Assembly (NCBI GenBank): GCA_023271485.1
Contig: JALPXT010000054.1
Span: 1 to 9,343, forward strand
Source: Dehalococcoidia bacterium
Lineage (GTDB): Bacteria > Chloroflexota > Dehalococcoidia > SZUA-161 > SpSt-899
Reading direction: 5' to 3'
DNA length: 9,343 nucleotides
The notes under the pieces were generated by a model. The model searched no databases. It was not told the origin of the DNA and saw only the letters and a program-made list of their open reading frames with translations. Positions 6,338 through 9,343 of the stretch are shown here, piece after piece; position 1 is the stretch's first letter; each line of letters begins with the position of its first letter. Both the position numbers and the translations under genes were made by a program.

Positions 6338-7363
6338 ATGCGAGTTGCGACGTACTACAACAATAATGATGTCCGGCTAGAGGAGATGCCGGTTCCAAGA
6401 ATCGGCCGGGGCGAGCTCCGGGTGAAGGTGATCGCCAGCGGCATCTGCGGCAGCGACGTGCTGGAGTGGTATCGTAGCAAGAAGGCACCGCTGGTGCTGG
6501 GGCATGAGATCACCGGGGAGATCGTCGAAATCGGCGAGGGTGTGGAGAAATACAAACCAAGCGATCGCGTCTTCGTCTCCCACCATGTCCCCTGCAATAC
6601 CTGTCGCTACTGCCTCAGCGGTAATCACACCGTCTGCGACACGCTGCGCAGCGCGAACTTCGATCCGGGGGGGTTCGCCGAATACATCCGTGTGCCACAA
6701 ATCAACGTAGATCGGGGTACCTTCCTGCTGCCCGATGGTATCACCTTCGCGGAGGGGGTATTCATCGAGCCGCTTGCCTGCGTGGTGCGAGGACAGCAAA
6801 AGGCTCGGCTGAAGGCGGGGCAGAGTGTGCTGGTTATCGGCAGCGGCATCTCCGGGATCTTGCATATACAGCTTGCTCGAACAACGATGGTGGGGCGGGT
6901 GATTGCGACGGATATCAGCGATTATCGACTTGAAGCAGTTGAACGATTCGGGGCGGATGTCACAATCCACGCTGAGGAGGATCTTCCCGCCCGCTTGCGC
7001 CAGATGAATGATGGCTATCTCGCCGACCTGGTGATCGTGTGCACTGGAGCTGCTCAGGCTATCTCGCAGGCGATGCAATGCGTGGAACGCGGGGGCACCA
7101 TCTTGTTCTTTGCCCCTCCCGTCCCCGGTACCACCTTTCCCCTGCAGCTCTATGATTTCTGGCACGACGGGATAACGCTGACCAATACCTATGCCGGAAG
7201 CCCCGATGATATCGCCACGGCAATAGAACTGATCCGTGATAGAAGCATTAACGTGCGGGATATGATCACCCATCGCCTGGGCCTGGCCGAGACCGGCCTC
7301 GGATTTCAACTGGTTGCCCGCGCCCGGGATTCTCTCAAGGTGATTATTGAGCCACAGAGGTAG
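6338..7363 (+). CDS. Zinc-dependent medium-chain alcohol/polyol dehydrogenase
   Basis: A 341-residue MDR-superfamily oxidoreductase of the threonine/sorbitol dehydrogenase type. The catalytic zinc ligands are visible as Cys37 (SGICGSD), His56-Glu57 (LGHEITGEI) and Glu144 (IEPLACV). The structural zinc site has Cys86, Cys89, Cys92 and Cys100 (PCNTCRYC then HTVC). The coenzyme Rossmann motif is VLVIGSGISG (164-173), and Asp192 at the end of the second strand (VIATDISDYRLE) points to NAD(H) over NADP(H). All catalytic residues are intact. It starts 18 bases after the methyltransferase and ends nine bases before nadC. The substrate is not evident; by position it could act on the product of the aldolase upstream, but that is inference. 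Threonine, sorbitol or another sugar-alcohol dehydrogenase are all possible. Confidence 0.9.
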   Translation: MRVATYYNNNDVRLEEMPVPRIGRGELRVKVIASGICGSDVLEWYRSKKAPLVLGHEITGEIVEIGEGVEKYKPSDRVFVSHHVPCNTCRYCLSGNHTVCDTLRSANFDPGGFAEYIRVPQINVDRGTFLLPDGITFAEGVFIEPLACVVRGQQKARLKAGQSVLVIGSGISGILHIQLARTTMVGRVIATDISDYRLEAVERFGADVTIHAEEDLPARLRQMNDGYLADLVIVCTGAAQAISQAMQCVERGGTILFFAPPVPGTTFPLQLYDFWHDGITLTNTYAGSPDDIATAIELIRDRSINVRDMITHRLGLAETGLGFQLVARARDSLKVIIEPQR

Positions 7364-7372
7364 CACTTAGAA

Positions 7373-8215
7373 ATGGAAAGCCAGATTAGAGCTATAGTTG
7401 ATCAGGCCATCGAGGAAGACCTCGGCCAGGGAGACGTCACCACCGACGCCCTGATTCCCCCTGCCCTGGAGGTCAGGGCGTCGATCCTGGTCAAGGCAAG
7501 CGGGGTGCTGGCGGGAATCGAAGTGGCGGAGATAGTCTTCCAGCAGGTTGACCCCTCGCTCATATTCGAAAGACTGGTTCAGGATGGCACCGGAATGCAA
7601 GCCGGAAGTATCGTTGGCGTAGTCACTGGGAAAGCAGCCGGCATCCTCAAAGCGGAGAGAGTGGCGTTGAACTTTTTGCAACACCTGAGCGGCATCGCTA
7701 CCGAGACCGCCAAATACGTCGCCGCTGTCGCTGGAACCAGAGCCCGGATACTCGATACCCGCAAGACCACCCCCGGCCTGAGGCTACTGGAGAAATATGC
7801 CGTACGTACCGGAGGGGGACAGAATCACCGGCAGAACCTTGGCGACGGGGTGCTCATCAAGGATAACCACCTTGCCGCGCTGCGCGCCGGCGGGGTGGGG
7901 TTGGGGGAGGTGATCAAAAGGGCTCGCGCCAACGTTCCTCGTCATTTGAAGATCGAGGTCGAGGTTGACACCGTGGAGCAAGCCCAGATAGCACTGGATG
8001 CCGGAGCGGATATCCTCTTGCTGGATAATATGCGGCCAGCGGATATGCACCGCGTGGTAGAATTAGTGGACGGACGCGCCCTCACCGAGGCCTCCGGCGG
8101 CATCACCCTGGATAATGTCCGTGCCGTCGCTGAAACAGGGGTGGACTTCATTTCCATCGGTACCCTGACGCATTCCGTTAAGGCTCTGGACATCAGCATT
8201 GAATTTCGCATCTGA
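7373..8215 (+). CDS. nadC: Nicotinate-nucleotide pyrophosphorylase (quinolinate phosphoribosyltransferase) NadC
   Basis: Converts quinolinate and PRPP to nicotinate mononucleotide, CO2 and pyrophosphate, the third step of de novo NAD synthesis. The 280-residue protein shows the N-terminal signature EDLGQGDVTTDALIP (15-29) and the catalytic set of the Salmonella enzyme at a constant offset of nine: Arg96 (KAERVALN), Arg130-Lys131 (LDTRKTTPG), His152-Arg153 (GGGQNHR) and Lys163 (LIKDNH). Later segments KIEVEVDT, ILLLDNM and EASGGITLDNV are also typical. The ATG at 7373 has only a weak AGAGG about a dozen bases upstream, inside the end of the dehydrogenase gene, so translation may depend on read-through from that gene. 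It is separated from nadB by the three-gene cassette. Confidence 0.97.
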   Translation: MESQIRAIVDQAIEEDLGQGDVTTDALIPPALEVRASILVKASGVLAGIEVAEIVFQQVDPSLIFERLVQDGTGMQAGSIVGVVTGKAAGILKAERVALNFLQHLSGIATETAKYVAAVAGTRARILDTRKTTPGLRLLEKYAVRTGGGQNHRQNLGDGVLIKDNHLAALRAGGVGLGEVIKRARANVPRHLKIEVEVDTVEQAQIALDAGADILLLDNMRPADMHRVVELVDGRALTEASGGITLDNVRAVAETGVDFISIGTLTHSVKALDISIEFRI

Positions 8216-8227
8216 GGATGCTGACTC

Positions 8228-8276
8228 CCACGAAAACGTGGACCCTGCCAGGTTGGAATTGAAATGAACCTCCAAC
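8228..8276 (+). repeat. Two consecutive hairpins just downstream of nadC
   Basis: CCACG (8228-8232) pairs with CGTGG (8237-8241) around an AAAA loop. Then GTTGGA (8252-8257) pairs with TCCAAC (8271-8276) around 13 bases. Neither is followed by a T-run, so they are not classical intrinsic terminators; they could protect the 3' end of the nadC transcript. Confidence 0.45.
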
Positions 8277-8326
8277 TAGTTGCAGTATTACTACAAGTTT
8301 TTTGCAATCCAGGAACTCACCGTCAG

Positions 8327-8349
8327 AGATATCTTCAAAATATCTTTTT
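8327..8349 (+). terminator. Weak candidate intrinsic terminator after nadC
   Basis: AGATAT (8327-8332) pairs with ATATCT (8340-8345) around a seven-base loop and is followed by TTTT. The stem is short and AU-rich, so efficiency would be low. It lies over 100 bases after nadC and may belong to the insertion element instead. Confidence 0.3.
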
Positions 8350-8393
8350 GCCATTTTTGTTTATACCCTTCTTTTGCTCATAACGCTAAAGCT

Positions 8394-8434
8394 CACCTGC
8401 CGCTATGGAGCGCCAGCGGAATAGCGGTCAGGTG
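8394..8434 (+). ncRNA. Long stem-loop upstream of the IS110 transposase, candidate core of a bridge RNA
   Basis: CACCTG plus CCGCTAT (8394-8406) pair with ATAGCGG and CAGGTG (8421-8427 and 8429-8434): 13 base pairs interrupted by one bulged T at 8428, closing a 14-base loop. A competing pairing exists because AGCGG also occurs at 8415-8419, so CCGCT can pair there instead. In IS110-group elements the non-coding left end is known to encode a structured bridge RNA that directs recombination. Position and structure fit, but the RNA itself is inference. Confidence 0.35.
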
Positions 8435-8465
8435 CAGACATTATGCTAAAAGGGTGATTTACATA

Positions 8466-8495
8466 TTGGCAATGGCAACCTCCCCCCGTTATTAT
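8466..8495 (+). promoter_or_regulatory. Candidate sigma-70 promoter for the IS110 transposase
   Basis: TTGGCA (8466-8471), an 18-base spacer and TATTAT (8490-8495) precede the transposase gene; transcription would begin near 8502. The -35 matches four and the -10 five of six consensus positions. Confidence 0.4.
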
Positions 8496-8532
8496 AGAGC
8501 TGGTTCAATTAAACAAAAGAAAGGAGATCACC

Positions 8533-9343
8533 ATGCCTACTACCAAGAATAACCAAATCAGCTTCAAGGGTCAACATTTCTATATCGGTATCGACGTCCA
8601 CAAGAAACGCTGGGTGGTAACTATCCGTCATAATGGCCTGAGCCTCAAGACCTTCTCCACCGATCCATCACCGGAAGGGATCAAGCGGCATTTGGAAAAT
8701 CATTACCCGGGTGGAATCTATCACCTCGCCTATGAAGTCGGCTTCTCTGGATTCTGGATATGCCGGAGATTCCATGAGCTTCGGCTCGATTGCATCGTCG
8801 TCAATGCTGCCGATATCCCCACCACCCACAAGGAAAAGGACCAAAAACGGGACCCGGTGGACTCTCATAAGCTGGCCCGGGAACTCGAAAAAGGAGATAT
8901 TCAGTGCGTCTTTATCCCTCCGGAACAGGATCAGAATCTGCGTTCCCTCTGCCGCCTCTACGGCCGCCAGGTACAAAATTCTACCCGAGTCAAGAACCGC
9001 ATCAAAGGACTTCTTTATTTCAATGGGGTTGACCTACCCGATCACACCTCCTACTGGTCGGGAAACTTCATCGCCTATCTCAATGCCCTTCCCCTCGATA
9101 ACGGCCCCGCTAGAGATTATCTCCTCTCATGTCTGGAGGAACTCAAGCAAGTCCGGCAGTCTATAGCCAGTACCTTGCAAAAACTTCGGCACTATGCCCG
9201 TCAATACGAGTTTGCCCCCATTATTCGGAATCTCACGACAGTATCCGGAATCGGCTTCAAAAGCGCCATTATCCTTTACACTGAGATCATCGATATCAAT
9301 CGCTTCCGCATTTTCGACCAACTCAAGTCTTATGCCGGCCTGG
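8533..9343 (+). CDS. IS110-family transposase (DEDD recombinase), 3' end cut by window edge
   Basis: The frame is open for 270 codons to the window edge, with a strong AAGGAG ribosome binding site seven bases before the ATG. The N-terminal RuvC-like domain shows Asp21 (YIGIDVHKKRW), Glu68 (LAYEVGFSGFW) and Asp107/Asp110 (KRDPVDSHKLAREL), the DEDD set of the family. A helical segment with RVKNRIKGLLYFNGV follows at about 153-168. The C-terminal Transposase_20 domain begins at about 235 (LTTVSGIGFKSAIILYTEI) and the window ends at YAGL, just before the place where the family carries its conserved catalytic serine. So intactness of the second active site cannot be judged. No stop or frameshift is seen in the visible part. 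The gene follows the cofactor operon in the same direction but has its own candidate promoter. Confidence 0.93.
   Translation, partial: MPTTKNNQISFKGQHFYIGIDVHKKRWVVTIRHNGLSLKTFSTDPSPEGIKRHLENHYPGGIYHLAYEVGFSGFWICRRFHELRLDCIVVNAADIPTTHKEKDQKRDPVDSHKLARELEKGDIQCVFIPPEQDQNLRSLCRLYGRQVQNSTRVKNRIKGLLYFNGVDLPDHTSYWSGNFIAYLNALPLDNGPARDYLLSCLEELKQVRQSIASTLQKLRHYARQYEFAPIIRNLTTVSGIGFKSAIILYTEIIDINRFRIFDQLKSYAGL

Larger units (their letters stand above)
8216..8532. other. 317-base gene-free region: nadC downstream spacer and probable IS110 left end
   Basis: No convincing gene is present. The first 60 or so bases keep the local composition and hold two hairpins; from about 8283 to 8390 the DNA becomes strikingly AT-rich, followed by a strong hairpin, a promoter and the transposase gene. 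The composition change and the position fit the left end of an insertion sequence, but the exact border cannot be fixed without the right end. Confidence 0.6.
8283..9343 (+). mobile_element. IS110-family insertion sequence, left part (right end outside window)
   Basis: Comprises the AT-rich, structured non-coding stretch and the transposase gene. The left border is placed tentatively at the composition change after the palindrome at 8273-8282. IS110 elements generally lack long terminal inverted repeats and target duplications, so none is expected to mark the edge. Confidence 0.6.

Noticed and set aside
6377..7366. Minus-strand 329-codon frame opposite the dehydrogenase gene
   Set aside because: Shadow of a GC-rich coding frame; the plus-strand protein carries all zinc ligands and the Rossmann motif.
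8228..8241. Hairpin after nadC as an intrinsic terminator
   Set aside because: The stem is only five base pairs and is followed by ACCCTGCC, not by a T-run.
8280..8552. Plus-strand 90-codon frame upstream of the transposase
   Set aside because: It runs through the hairpins, promoter and ribosome binding site and overlaps the transposase start in another frame; no family resemblance.
8711..9166. Plus-strand 151-codon frame inside the transposase region
   Set aside because: Different frame from the transposase, which has the complete DEDD set and a strong ribosome binding site; this one is serine/proline-rich shadow sequence.

Overview
The window looks like chromosomal DNA of a free-living bacterium of moderate to fairly high GC content. 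The tightly packed cofactor genes, the paired PdxS/PdxT route to pyridoxal phosphate and the style of the MiaB, NadB and NadC proteins suggest a Chloroflexota (Dehalococcoidia-like) or similar anaerobic lineage. This placement is an impression from protein style, not a measured phylogeny.

Layout, left to right. Positions 1-1457 hold pdxT and pdxS on the minus strand; pdxT loses its last few codons at the left edge. Positions 1458-1775 form a divergent spacer with an imperfect inverted-repeat element, a GC-rich hairpin and candidate promoters facing both ways. On the plus strand, miaB (tRNA methylthiotransferase) overlaps nadB (L-aspartate oxidase) by 11 bases. A near-consensus sigma-70 promoter overlaps the nadB stop codon and leads into a second plus-strand run: an LsrF-like class I aldolase, a class I SAM methyltransferase, a zinc-dependent medium-chain dehydrogenase and nadC (quinolinate phosphoribosyltransferase). 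From about 8216 the sequence changes character: 317 bases without a gene, partly AT-rich and rich in hairpins, precede an IS110-family transposase that runs off the right edge just before its expected catalytic serine.

How the genes fit together. PdxS/PdxT make PLP. NadB makes iminoaspartate and NadC turns quinolinate into nicotinate mononucleotide. The connecting enzyme, quinolinate synthase NadA, is not in the window. The aldolase, methyltransferase and dehydrogenase sit as a compact cassette between nadB and nadC, and their shared substrate, if any, is unknown.

The two most interesting points are (1) the structured non-coding DNA directly upstream of the IS110 transposase, which is where a bridge RNA would be encoded in IS110-group elements, and (2) a family of heptanucleotide repeats (consensus GCCYTCA) at three separate gene junctions, including four perfect tandem copies between a promoter and the ribosome binding site of the aldolase gene.
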